Assembly (NCBI RefSeq): GCF_009184635.1
Contig: NZ_WELI01000001.1
Coordinates: forward strand, 1 to 64,000
DNA from: Rudanella paleaurantiibacter
GTDB taxonomy: Bacteria; Bacteroidota; Bacteroidia; Cytophagales; Spirosomataceae
Direction: 5' to 3'
Length of the DNA: 64,000 nucleotides
The notes below the pieces were generated by a model. It was not told where the DNA came from, searched no databases, and worked only from the letters and a program-made list of their open reading frames with translations. Position 1 is the first letter of the stretch; the number at the start of each line of letters is the position of its first letter. Positions 1 through 6,777 of the stretch are shown piece by piece. Both the position numbers and the translations under genes were made by a program.

Positions 1-68
1 AGAGCCGTTAAGCCCCGTGCTGCCGATGGTACTGGAGTCAGATCCGGGAGAGTAGGAAGCTGCCACCT
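1..68 (+). rRNA. rrf: 5S ribosomal RNA, 3' part
   Basis: The window opens inside a 5S rRNA. The stretch contains the conserved GTTAAGCCCC, TGCCGATGGTACTGG and GGGAGAGTAGG blocks in the right order and spacing for the second half of a Bacteroidota 5S molecule. The 5' half and the rest of the rRNA operon lie before base 1. The exact 3' end (about 66-68) is estimated, because the pairing 5' end is not visible. A strong terminator follows 16 nt later. Confidence 0.87.
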
Positions 69-83
69 CTAGTTATAGAAGCG

Positions 84-120
84 AAGGGGGTGTTATCTCA
101 GACGAGGTAGCACCCCCTTT
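84..120 (+). terminator. rRNA operon terminator
   Basis: A perfect 9-bp outer stem (AAGGGGGTG at 84-92, CACCCCCTT at 111-119) encloses a second 6-bp stem (TATCTC with GAGGTA, one G-U pair) and runs into TTT. Its place 16 nt after the 5S end makes it the rRNA operon terminator. Confidence 0.85.
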
Positions 121-220
121 CCGCGTTCAAATGCCCTATGTATTTACCAGAGCCATCTATGCTGGTTGTTGCTGTTTACAGCTCTATCAAGCAGCTAATT
201 ATTCTGTCTACTTTGCTGTT

Positions 221-306
221 TAACGTGAGTTATGGATAATGGGTACGCGCAAGCCATCGCTAATAAGTCATTGGCTTACTAAAGGATTTATCCGTAACTC
301 ACGTTA
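221..306. repeat. Dispersed palindromic repeat, family A, copy 1
   Basis: Arms TAACGTGAGTTATGGATAA (221-239) and its complement at 288-306 pair over 19 bp with a single G-U position. An inner AAGCCA/TGGCTT stem lies at 251-277. A diverged second copy with the same ends is at 48932-49027. The interior also carries a 19-mer (255-273) found again at 42220-42238. The element stops 1 nt short of the stop codon of the gene at 308-844. The rest of 121-307 shows nothing else recognisable. Confidence 0.75.
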
Positions 307-307
307 T

Positions 308-844
308 TTAGTGGTTCCAGCGCAACCCAGCGATCTGAAATTTGATCTCACGTGGTTTTTGGCCAGCGAATGAGAGGTTGACCACCATATTTTTAGCCCG
401 CTTCATCTGCTCAATCAGTTTAGCCTCTTTCTCGAAAAAGACAATGTTGGCACGCCCATTGGCAGCTGCCGATAAGCTGTAGATTATGGGCTTTTGTCCA
501 TCGAACTGAACTTGAGCGCTACCATTCTGGAAGCTTCTAGTAAATAGGCCTTTCTCAACTTCTAAATAGACATATCTGTCTCCTTTAGTTTTACGTATCG
601 TCAGCGATACGTTGGTTCCGCCCGCGTACGGGTAGGAAAACTCAATCATGTTAGTTGAGATTAAGGTCGCTCTGTACGTAATATCTCCGGCTGTGCTTTG
701 CGACTGACTATATTTCCATCCTGCAGCAGATGAGCGAATTTGTGAAAGAGGAAAGGCTTCTAGTAAGCGGCTATCCGCAAAAGAGGAACAGGTAAGCGGA
801 TTGAAGGAAATAAACGTGAAGAAAGGAATCAGAAGGATACGCAT
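308..844 (-). CDS. Hypothetical exported protein
   Basis: A 178-aa protein of unrecognised family. Residues 1-23 (MRILLIPFFTFISFNPLTCS) look like a signal sequence with a hydrophobic core and a possible cysteine near the cleavage point, so it may be secreted or a lipoprotein. The remainder is beta-rich, ending in a segment with AKLIEQMKRAKNMVVNLSF and REIKFQIAGL. This resembles the C-terminal part of small periplasmic proteins that inspect substrate ends, but no family can be named. The gene is clearly more AT-rich than the housekeeping genes to its right, so late acquisition is possible. It stands alone, with a palindromic repeat touching its stop codon. The start at 844 is the only ATG giving a signal sequence. 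Confidence 0.6.
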   Translation of the reverse strand: MRILLIPFFTFISFNPLTCSSFADSRLLEAFPLSQIRSSAAGWKYSQSQSTAGDITYRATLISTNMIEFSYPYAGGTNVSLTIRKTKGDRYVYLEVEKGLFTRSFQNGSAQVQFDGQKPIIYSLSAAANGRANIVFFEKEAKLIEQMKRAKNMVVNLSFAGQKPREIKFQIAGLRWNH

Positions 845-968
845 AGCAAATTAGAGTAGCTGAGATAAGAAAGGGTGCAGTTTACCCTATTTAGGCCTTA
901 CAATAGCCTTATCAACAATGTACATAGATTCTGGTTAATCGGGTAGTTGCACAAGCAAAAGATTATCT

Positions 969-2489
969 ATGGCAGTTATTGGTGAATTGGTACGAAAAGC
1001 GATCGATGTATATGGTTTTATCACATCTGACCCAGAGCCAGCAAAGGCTCAGCGGGCTGTATTGCAATCTCTTCTGGAAAAAGCGCGTTTGACTGCTTTT
1101 GGGAAAAAGTACAGCTTCAGCGGTATATTGAACAGTGCCGATGTGGTACGTGCGTTTCAAGAAAGTGTACCGGTACACGATTACGATAAGATGTACGACG
1201 AATGGTGGCACTATCTGCAGGAAGGCCATCAGAATGTAACGTGGCCGGGTGGACAACGTTATTTTGCGCTGAGTAGTGGCACGACCAGTACAAGTAAATC
1301 GATTCCGGTAACCGATGATATGCTCGACTCAATTCGGCGGTCGGGATTGCAGCAGGTGGCGAGTTTGAAGAACTTTCAGTTGCCTGCTGATTTTTTTGAG
1401 AAGCAGATAATGATGTTGGGGAGTAGTGTGAGCCTAATTCAAAAAGATGACCACGAAGAGGGCGAAATCAGTGGAATTAGCGCGGCTAACATACCGGGCT
1501 GGTTTCGGGGATACTACAAGCCGGGCGTGGAAATTGCGTCGATCACAGATTGGGATGAGCGTGTTCATCGGATTGCTCAAGAGGCACCTATGTGGGATAT
1601 CGGTAGCTTGAGCGGTATTCCCTCCTGGATTGAAATGATGTTGAAAGAGGTAATCTCGCATAACCGAGTAAGCACCATTCACGATCTGTGGCCCAATTTA
1701 CAGGTGTACACTTCGGGTGGAGTTGCTTTTGAACCGTACCGAAAGAGCTTTGAGTCGCTGCTGGCTCGTCCGCTGACGTATATCGATACCTATTTGACTT
1801 CGGAAGGGTATCTGGCAACGCAGAAGCGCCCTGACACAACCTCAATGGCTTTAATTCTGGACAATGGGATCTTTTTTGAGTTTGTCCCTTTCACCGACGC
1901 GAATATGGATGATGATGGCCGCGTGAAGCAGGATGCTCAGATTCTGAGTCTGGAGGAGGCCGAAGAAAATGTCGATTATGTTTTGCTGATCTCGACAGTT
2001 TCGGGCGCGTGGCGGTACATGATTGGTGATACAGTTATGATTACGGACAAAGTCCGTTCAGAAATTCGGATTACGGGTCGGACAAAGCATTTTCTGAACG
2101 TGGTTGGCGAGCAGCTATCCGTTTTTCAAATGAATCAGGCTATGCAGAAGATGCAGAGTCAGTTCAACGTAGAGATTAAGGAGTTTGTGGTCGCGGCTGT
2201 TCGGAAAGATGGAGAGTATATCAACAAATGGATGGTTGGCTCAAATCGCGATGTTGATAATATCCAATTTGCCCTTTCGCTCGACAATGAGCTGTGCGAA
2301 ACGAATAAAAACTATAAGGTAGCGCGTAGTAAGTCGTTGCACGGGGTAGAGGCCGAGGTGATACCGGTCGATCATTTCTACCGTTGGAGTGAAGACTACA
2401 AAAAGCTGGGGGGGCAGACGAAAATTCCGCGGGTTATGAAAGAAGATGATTTCCGGGATTTTGAGCAGTACGTGCAGAAATTGCGGTAG
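969..2489 (+). CDS. GH3 auxin-responsive promoter family protein (acyl-adenylating enzyme)
   Basis: A full-length 506-aa member of the GH3 family, which adenylates carboxylates and passes the acyl group to an amine in the plant enzymes. The ATP-binding motif LSSGTTSTSK is at about residues 101-110. A second conserved block with TSEGYLATQ near 280 and the late motif YRWSEDYKKLGGQTKIPRV near the C-terminus are present, as expected for GH3 proteins. There is no signal peptide, so it acts in the cytosol. Bacterial GH3 substrates are largely unknown, so the acyl and amine partners cannot be stated. It is flanked by unrelated genes on the opposite strand and probably forms its own transcription unit. 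Confidence 0.85.
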   Translation: MAVIGELVRKAIDVYGFITSDPEPAKAQRAVLQSLLEKARLTAFGKKYSFSGILNSADVVRAFQESVPVHDYDKMYDEWWHYLQEGHQNVTWPGGQRYFALSSGTTSTSKSIPVTDDMLDSIRRSGLQQVASLKNFQLPADFFEKQIMMLGSSVSLIQKDDHEEGEISGISAANIPGWFRGYYKPGVEIASITDWDERVHRIAQEAPMWDIGSLSGIPSWIEMMLKEVISHNRVSTIHDLWPNLQVYTSGGVAFEPYRKSFESLLARPLTYIDTYLTSEGYLATQKRPDTTSMALILDNGIFFEFVPFTDANMDDDGRVKQDAQILSLEEAEENVDYVLLISTVSGAWRYMIGDTVMITDKVRSEIRITGRTKHFLNVVGEQLSVFQMNQAMQKMQSQFNVEIKEFVVAAVRKDGEYINKWMVGSNRDVDNIQFALSLDNELCETNKNYKVARSKSLHGVEAEVIPVDHFYRWSEDYKKLGGQTKIPRVMKEDDFRDFEQYVQKLR

Positions 2490-2497
2490 CCCGGACG

Positions 2498-3061
2498 TTA
2501 ACGCTCGGCCTGCTCCAGTTTTCTAACCTGCTCAACAATCTCCTCGGGCGAAACATACAGCCGGGCAATCTTATCTTTGTAGGCCTGTGGTAACTCGGCA
2601 TGGTTCAAAATGAACCGCTTTGTGGCTACCAGATACGGCCCCAAATCGCGTTCTACGGCAAACGTGTCGGCAATGCGCTCTACCTTGCGCACGTACTCCG
2701 TCGAGAAAACATAGGAAAAGCCAAAACGTACCAAATCCCAGTTGCTACGGCGCTCATAGTCCATAATATGCCCTAGCTCATGGCCGATCCAGCCAATCAT
2801 GATTTCGCTGGGTAGCTGATGGATGGGGATGGCTGTATGGGTGAGGGTAAACAGCGCGCTGATGTTGATTTGGTAGGCCCGGTGTTGGCGGTTGCCCAGT
2901 AGCGACCCAAAAACGGGTTGCGCCTGCATAACCGACGAGCGTATTCTGGGCTTCAATACAAACCGAATAGGTGTTTGGTTCAGCTCAGGGTAAAACGAAA
3001 GGGCCGTCAGAACGTCCTGCTCAATACTCGAAGGGATAACTTTGTGGTGGCCCCAATTCAT
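2498..3061 (-). CDS. Small HExxH zinc metallopeptidase-like protein
   Basis: A 187-aa protein with the zinc-binding motif HELGH at residues 94-98, followed by D101 and, 30 residues later, KVERIADTFAVE, where E128 or D132 would be the third ligand, as in gluzincin and M48-like peptidases. It lacks the membrane helices of full M48/HtpX enzymes and has no clear signal peptide. The protein is short, so it is either a minimal peptidase or a metal-binding relative. It is convergent with the GH3 gene, with 8 nt between stops. No partner gene is evident. The family call rests only on the motif pattern. Confidence 0.6.
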   Translation of the reverse strand: MNWGHHKVIPSSIEQDVLTALSFYPELNQTPIRFVLKPRIRSSVMQAQPVFGSLLGNRQHRAYQINISALFTLTHTAIPIHQLPSEIMIGWIGHELGHIMDYERRSNWDLVRFGFSYVFSTEYVRKVERIADTFAVERDLGPYLVATKRFILNHAELPQAYKDKIARLYVSPEEIVEQVRKLEQAER

Positions 3062-3210
3062 AAGTTCAATGGCGTAGTATGGGTCGGGTCGGCTTACGGT
3101 CAGATTCGTGCACGTATAGTGTTAACGGTTGGGGCGCTGATTGGTTTTATCAGAGTAGTGAGGTTCATGAGTGCCCGGTAGGTAAGCAAGAATCGGGTAA
3201 CAACAACGCT

Positions 3211-3564
3211 ATGGTAACAATAGACGCGTTTCGGCAGATGGCGCTGGCCTTGCCCGAAATGACAGAACATCCGCATGCAGGTAACCGGGCTTTCAAGGTC
3301 GGGAGTAAAATCGTAGTGACGCTCAACAGCGCCGAAAACCGGGTTTGCCTGAAACTCTCGGAACGAGATCAGGACTTGTTCTCCGTTTTCGACCGAACAG
3401 TTATCTATCCCGTACCCAACAAATGGGGGAAGCATGGCTGGACGTTGGTCAGTCTTCAGAAAGTGGAGGCCGAAACCCTGCACGATGCCTTGATTGCGGC
3501 TTACTACCATGTAGCGCCCAAGCGTCTGTCAGCCCTGATACAGCCAAGTACGGATTCAGAATGA
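3211..3564 (+). CDS. MmcQ/YjbR family protein
   Basis: Predicted 117-aa protein. The open frame begins upstream at 3079, but the family normally starts with the sequence MVTIDAFRQMALALPEMTEH seen from 3211, and the upstream 44 codons have no family resemblance, so 3211 is chosen. YjbR proteins are about 115 aa, have a CyaY-like fold and are annotated as DNA-binding on weak grounds. The typical features AFKVGSKIVVTL, a WTLVSL segment and the C-terminal ALIAAYYHVAPKRL helix are all visible. It is a single gene, convergent with the sugar dehydrogenase gene and separated from it by a hairpin terminator. Confidence 0.8.
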   Translation: MVTIDAFRQMALALPEMTEHPHAGNRAFKVGSKIVVTLNSAENRVCLKLSERDQDLFSVFDRTVIYPVPNKWGKHGWTLVSLQKVEAETLHDALIAAYYHVAPKRLSALIQPSTDSE

Positions 3565-3573
3565 GACTTGGCC

Positions 3574-3603
3574 AACAAAAAAGCCGCTTCGGGTGAAGCG
3601 GCT
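3574..3603 (-). terminator. Intrinsic terminator of the sugar dehydrogenase gene
   Basis: Stem AGCCGCTTC/GAAGCGGCT (9 bp, loop GGGT) at 3582-3603 with an A-run on the plus strand, so a U-run follows it on the minus-strand transcript. The same stem and A-run occur at 4992-5022. Confidence 0.75.
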
Positions 3604-3635
3604 CCTGATTAGTTTGTGCCTTGCAGACAAACTGC

Positions 3636-4847
3636 TTATTTCTTGGCAATCCGGTAAAGCCGTCCCTGGTCGGTCACGGTGTAAAGAGCCCCGTCTTTGC
3701 CCTGCGTAATGTCGCGGAAGCGTTGGTAATCTTCGGTGAGCAGACGCTCTTCGGCCACTACCCGGTTGTTTTCGATAATCAGCCGGGCAATGTGCATACC
3801 GCTAAGCGTACCAATGAACAGGTTATTTTTCCATTCAGGCATTTGATCACCGGTATAAAAGGTCATACCGCTGGGTGATACCGAGGGGTCCCAGTAATAA
3901 ACGGGTTGTTCGAGGCCAGCCTGCTGCTGAATTGCTTCGCCTACTTTTTGACCACTGTATTCAATACCGTACGTGATGGTTGGCCAGCCGTAGTTTTTCC
4001 CGGGCTCCACGCGGTTAAGCTCGTCGCCACCACGGGGGCCAAACTCGTTCTCCCACAAATCGCCCGTAACTGGGTGCAGGGCAAGACCCTGTACGTTGCG
4101 GTGACCGTATGAGTACAATTCGGGGCGCGCACCGTCTTTGCCAATAAATGGATTCCCTGAAACAGGCTTGCCATCAGTGGTGATTCGGATTACCTTACCC
4201 AGACCTGAGTTGAGCGATTGCGCCTGTGGCCGGGTCACTTTGTCGGAGCGTTCGCCGGTGCTGATAATCAGGTTGCCTTGTTTGTCGAACAAAATACGGC
4301 CTCCGTAGTGCAGCGTGCCCTTGTACGCAGGGGTAGCGCGGTAAATAACTGTTGGGTTTTCGATCTTCTTTTCATCGGCCGACAGCTTACCTTTAGCTAC
4401 AGCCGTCAGGTTACCATTGTCAGATGGTTCAGCAAAGACCCAGTACACCATCCGGGTTTTTTCGAAAGCCGGATCGACCCGCACGCCAAGCAAACCACCC
4501 TGACCGGCTGAATTAACGGCTGGCAAGCCCGTAATAGTCTCGCTCAGTTTTCCTTCTGGCGTGGCAATGCGCATGGTTCCTGCTTTCTCAGTGATGAGCA
4601 ACCGACCGTCGGGCAGACTTGTAATGCCCCAGGGCGATTTGAGGGCTTCTGTCAGCACTTTGCCTTCATAGCCTGCTTTGGTTTTAACGCTACCCACGCG
4701 CGTTTGTCCGGCAAACGCTGATTTGTAGTTTGAATTAGGCTCTTTGGTCTCGACAGGAGCGCCCAAACCTGCCTGTTGTGCAAACAGGGAGTGAGAGGCC
4801 AGTACAAGCGTAGCGGCTGCTGTAAGGCCTATGATTCGGTTTATCAT
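3636..4847 (-). CDS. PQQ-dependent sugar dehydrogenase, soluble aldose dehydrogenase type
   Basis: A 403-aa secreted six-bladed propeller dehydrogenase that would oxidise aldoses with pyrroloquinoline quinone in the periplasm. A signal peptide (about residues 1-23, ending LFAQ) is followed by family blocks LLITEKAGTMRI, SAGQGGLLGV, LHYGGRILFD, LIISTGER, SYGHRNVQGLALHP and ENEFGPRGGDELN, which carry the catalytic histidine and the PQQ-contacting arginines of the YliI/Asd group. Length fits the family. It is monocistronic, with its own terminator. No PQQ biosynthesis gene is in the window, so the cofactor would have to come from elsewhere in the genome or the environment. The true substrate is not deducible. 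Confidence 0.88.
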   Translation of the reverse strand: MINRIIGLTAAATLVLASHSLFAQQAGLGAPVETKEPNSNYKSAFAGQTRVGSVKTKAGYEGKVLTEALKSPWGITSLPDGRLLITEKAGTMRIATPEGKLSETITGLPAVNSAGQGGLLGVRVDPAFEKTRMVYWVFAEPSDNGNLTAVAKGKLSADEKKIENPTVIYRATPAYKGTLHYGGRILFDKQGNLIISTGERSDKVTRPQAQSLNSGLGKVIRITTDGKPVSGNPFIGKDGARPELYSYGHRNVQGLALHPVTGDLWENEFGPRGGDELNRVEPGKNYGWPTITYGIEYSGQKVGEAIQQQAGLEQPVYYWDPSVSPSGMTFYTGDQMPEWKNNLFIGTLSGMHIARLIIENNRVVAEERLLTEDYQRFRDITQGKDGALYTVTDQGRLYRIAKK

Positions 4848-4991
4848 TGTTGATAATGGTTTCGGGTAACAGAACGCAAGAGCGAACGGATTGGTTTAAT
4901 CCAACCGTTTGTCGCGCCCAATTGCGTGAGTGTTTATACAGGAGTAAGCCAAATAGGGGACAATCCTAACCGAAAACCGAATCAGAACAAA

Positions 4992-5022
4992 AACAAAAAA
5001 GCCGCTTCGATTGAAGCGGCTT
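4992..5022 (-). terminator. tRNA-Arg terminator
   Basis: Stem AGCCGCTTC/GAAGCGGCT with loop GATT and a plus-strand A-run, placed 3 nt after the 3' end of the minus-strand tRNA. It shares an identical 18-mer with the terminator at 3574-3603. Confidence 0.8.
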
Positions 5023-5025
5023 TCG

Positions 5026-5099
5026 TGCACTCGTAGGGATTCGAACCCCAAACCTCCTGATCCGTAGTCAGGTGCTCTATCCAATTGAGCTACGAATGC
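5026..5099 (-). tRNA. tRNA-Arg (anticodon ACG)
   Basis: A 74-nt cloverleaf on the minus strand. Acceptor stem GCATTCG/CGAGTGC (one G-U), D arm GCTC/GAGC, anticodon stem CCTGA/TCAGG with loop CTACGGA giving anticodon ACG (A34 expected to become inosine and read CGU/CGC/CGA), T arm with loop TTCGAAT, discriminator A. CCA is not encoded. Confidence 0.95.
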
Positions 5100-5119
5100 A
5101 TTGCCCCGTGTTGGGACTG

Positions 5120-5150
5120 CAAAAGTAGAAAGAAGTTTTAAAAATCCCAA
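5120..5150 (-). promoter_or_regulatory. Bacteroidota-type promoter of tRNA-Arg
   Basis: On the minus strand, TTG (5150-5148) is followed after exactly 20 nt by TACTTTTG (5127-5120), matching the known Bacteroidota -33/-7 consensus TTG and TAnnTTTG. The tRNA 5' end is 20 nt beyond the -7 box. Confidence 0.75.
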
Positions 5151-5171
5151 TCGTAAGGCTCAAAAAAAATC

Positions 5172-5963
5172 TCATTTTCCTCTGAAATTCGGCTTCTGTT
5201 TGGTCACAAAGGAGCCAATGCCTTCCATGGCGTCGGCTGAGTTGCCCAGTATTTCCTGATTGTCAGCCTCTTGTTCGAGCATAGCCTCCAGAGTGCTATA
5301 GAGCGATTGATTGAGCACTTTTTTCATCAACCCAATGGCTTTGGTGGGTGCTGCGGCATAGGCACCTGCCAGTTCGGTAACGGCGGCATCTAACTGCTCG
5401 GCTGGAACCGACTGATTGACCAGCCCCAGTGTCAGGGCCTCGGGGCCGTACACGCGTCGGCCTGTGCTGCAAAGTTCAAATGCTTTGAGCGAGCCCACCA
5501 GACGGGGTAAGAAAAAAGTAGCGCCTGCATCGGGCATGAGACCGATGTTGATAAAAATCTGGCTGAAATACGCTTCGTTGGCCGTGATAATGGCGTCGCA
5601 GGCCAGCGCCAGCGAGCAACCCGCCCCGGCCGCTACGCCGTTAACGCGGGCAATTACGGGTTTCGGAAGATTTCGAATCGCCAGAATCATGGGGTTGTAC
5701 CCTTCTCGTAGCGATTTGCCCAACGAGAGCCCGCCCTCCGAGGCTCCAGCCATGCCGTCTTTCAGGTCGGCACCGGAGCAAAAGGCCTTGTCGCCCGCAC
5801 CCGTCAGCACCACTACCCGAATAGCCGGGTCGGTGGCTACCTGCCCAATGGCTTCGGTTATTTCCCGGATAAGGCCGCTGCTGAGGGCATTATACACCTG
5901 AGGCCGGTTGAGCGTAATGCGGCAGATTCCATCGGAGACTTCGTATAGAATAGATTCGTACAT
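5172..5963 (-). CDS. Enoyl-CoA hydratase/isomerase family protein (PaaG-like)
   Basis: A 263-aa crotonase-fold enzyme. The frame is open to 5996, but the family N-terminus YESILYEVSDGICRITLNRP begins just after the ATG at 5963. The two oxyanion-hole segments are FCSGADL and GVAAGAGCSLAL. The block IGLMPDAGATFFLPRLVG is typical of the 2-(1,2-epoxy-1,2-dihydrophenyl)acetyl-CoA isomerase (PaaG) branch, although general enoyl-CoA hydration in beta-oxidation remains possible. No other phenylacetate or fatty-acid genes are adjacent, so the assignment to a pathway is uncertain. It is transcribed alone. A small palindrome 22 nt upstream of the start may be an operator. Confidence 0.85.
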   Translation of the reverse strand: MYESILYEVSDGICRITLNRPQVYNALSSGLIREITEAIGQVATDPAIRVVVLTGAGDKAFCSGADLKDGMAGASEGGLSLGKSLREGYNPMILAIRNLPKPVIARVNGVAAGAGCSLALACDAIITANEAYFSQIFINIGLMPDAGATFFLPRLVGSLKAFELCSTGRRVYGPEALTLGLVNQSVPAEQLDAAVTELAGAYAAAPTKAIGLMKKVLNQSLYSTLEAMLEQEADNQEILGNSADAMEGIGSFVTKQKPNFRGK

Positions 5964-5984
5964 GGCTGTAAGGCTGAAAGAATA

Positions 5985-5998
5985 GTATGCAAGCATAC
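5985..5998. promoter_or_regulatory. Candidate operator palindrome upstream of the enoyl-CoA hydratase
   Basis: GTATGC-AA-GCATAC, perfect 6-bp arms, centred about 28 nt upstream of the chosen start codon. The size and symmetry suit a dimeric regulator. No regulator gene is adjacent, so the binding protein is unknown. Confidence 0.35.
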
Positions 5999-6012
5999 GA
6001 TTTTTGGCGCAA

Positions 6013-6038
6013 TAAAAAAAGCGGACTTGAGCCCGCTT
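6013..6038 (-). terminator. Terminator of the PAP2-like gene
   Basis: AAGCGG/CCGCTT stem (6019-6038) preceded on the plus strand by AAAAAAA, which becomes a U-run on the minus-strand transcript, 18 nt after the PAP2-like stop codon. Confidence 0.7.
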
Positions 6039-6056
6039 AGGTTCTGAGAGGGTATC

Positions 6057-6695
6057 TCAGAAAAGGATCAGTACCGTCAGGGCGCTGACTAAAAGACCCA
6101 GCATAAGGCCCGCACCAACCTGGGCCGGGGTGTGCGCGTTGAGGTGAAGCCGGGCGCTCAAAATAAGTCCGGCGAGGCCTGTGAGCAGGGCCAGAAATAG
6201 AATGAGGTCGGTTTCGCCGAATTTGACCGTAACGGCCATGAGTGTACCCAGTACCCCGCCAATACCTACCCCGTGGGCGCTAATTTTCCAGTACAGCGAA
6301 ATAATGCCAACCAGCAACATAGACAGCGTGATGCTACTCAGAATGACGGCGATTTCCGGCGCGGTATCGGAAATGAGCTGCATCTGAAACGCAAACATGA
6401 ACGTGACGCCCGCATACACTAGGGCGGTTAGCAGGTAGGGTAGCCGCCGGTCGAGCCGGTTGTCGAGGTGCAGATTGGGGATGTACCCACCCCGGAGTAA
6501 AAACAGGATGACGATGGTCGGTACGCCGAACGTACCCACCGCAATAAGCATCAGCAGGCTTCCGCGCAGGGTTGTCGAAAAGGCGTCGAGACCCAGTACG
6601 CCGGGTGTCTGAAAAAAGAGAATGCCGAACAGGATCGTCGGCATTAGCAATGGGTGAAACAGTGCCGAAAGCGTTCGGGCCAGTTTGTCGTTCAC
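6057..6695 (-). CDS. PAP2-like integral membrane protein
   Basis: Predicted 212-aa membrane protein with about six hydrophobic segments. The second half carries WKISAHGVGIGG and, about 50 residues later, ARLHLNAHTPAQVGAGLMLG. These correspond to the SxH and Rx5Hx3(D/Q) motifs of the PAP2 (type 2 phosphatidic acid phosphatase) superfamily, with Gln in place of the usual Asp. The catalytic histidines therefore appear present, but activity is not certain. The frame is open upstream to 6824, overlapping rpoN by 47 nt. A -7 box at 6740-6747 places transcription start near 6733, so the GTG at 6695 is preferred over the upstream ATG. Confidence 0.7.
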   Translation of the reverse strand: MNDKLARTLSALFHPLLMPTILFGILFFQTPGVLGLDAFSTTLRGSLLMLIAVGTFGVPTIVILFLLRGGYIPNLHLDNRLDRRLPYLLTALVYAGVTFMFAFQMQLISDTAPEIAVILSSITLSMLLVGIISLYWKISAHGVGIGGVLGTLMAVTVKFGETDLILFLALLTGLAGLILSARLHLNAHTPAQVGAGLMLGLLVSALTVLILF

Positions 6696-6739
6696 AGAAG
6701 TAAAAAGACCACGTTGGCGGTCAGGTTGTATTTCAGGGG

Positions 6740-6747
6740 CAAAGTTA
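6740..6747 (-). promoter_or_regulatory. -7 promoter element for the PAP2-like gene
   Basis: Minus-strand TAACTTTG matches TAnnTTTG. It lies between the rpoN stop and the PAP2-like coding region. No TTG is found at the ideal -33 distance, so the promoter is incomplete by consensus. Confidence 0.4.
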
Positions 6748-6777
6748 CGCCCGAAAGGGGTTTGTTGCACCCCCTTG

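Noticed and set aside
4896-5150. An 84-codon frame on the minus strand
   Set aside because: It is a translation through the tRNA-Arg gene and its terminator (FVAQLDRAPDYGSGGLGFES is the usual tRNA read-through peptide).
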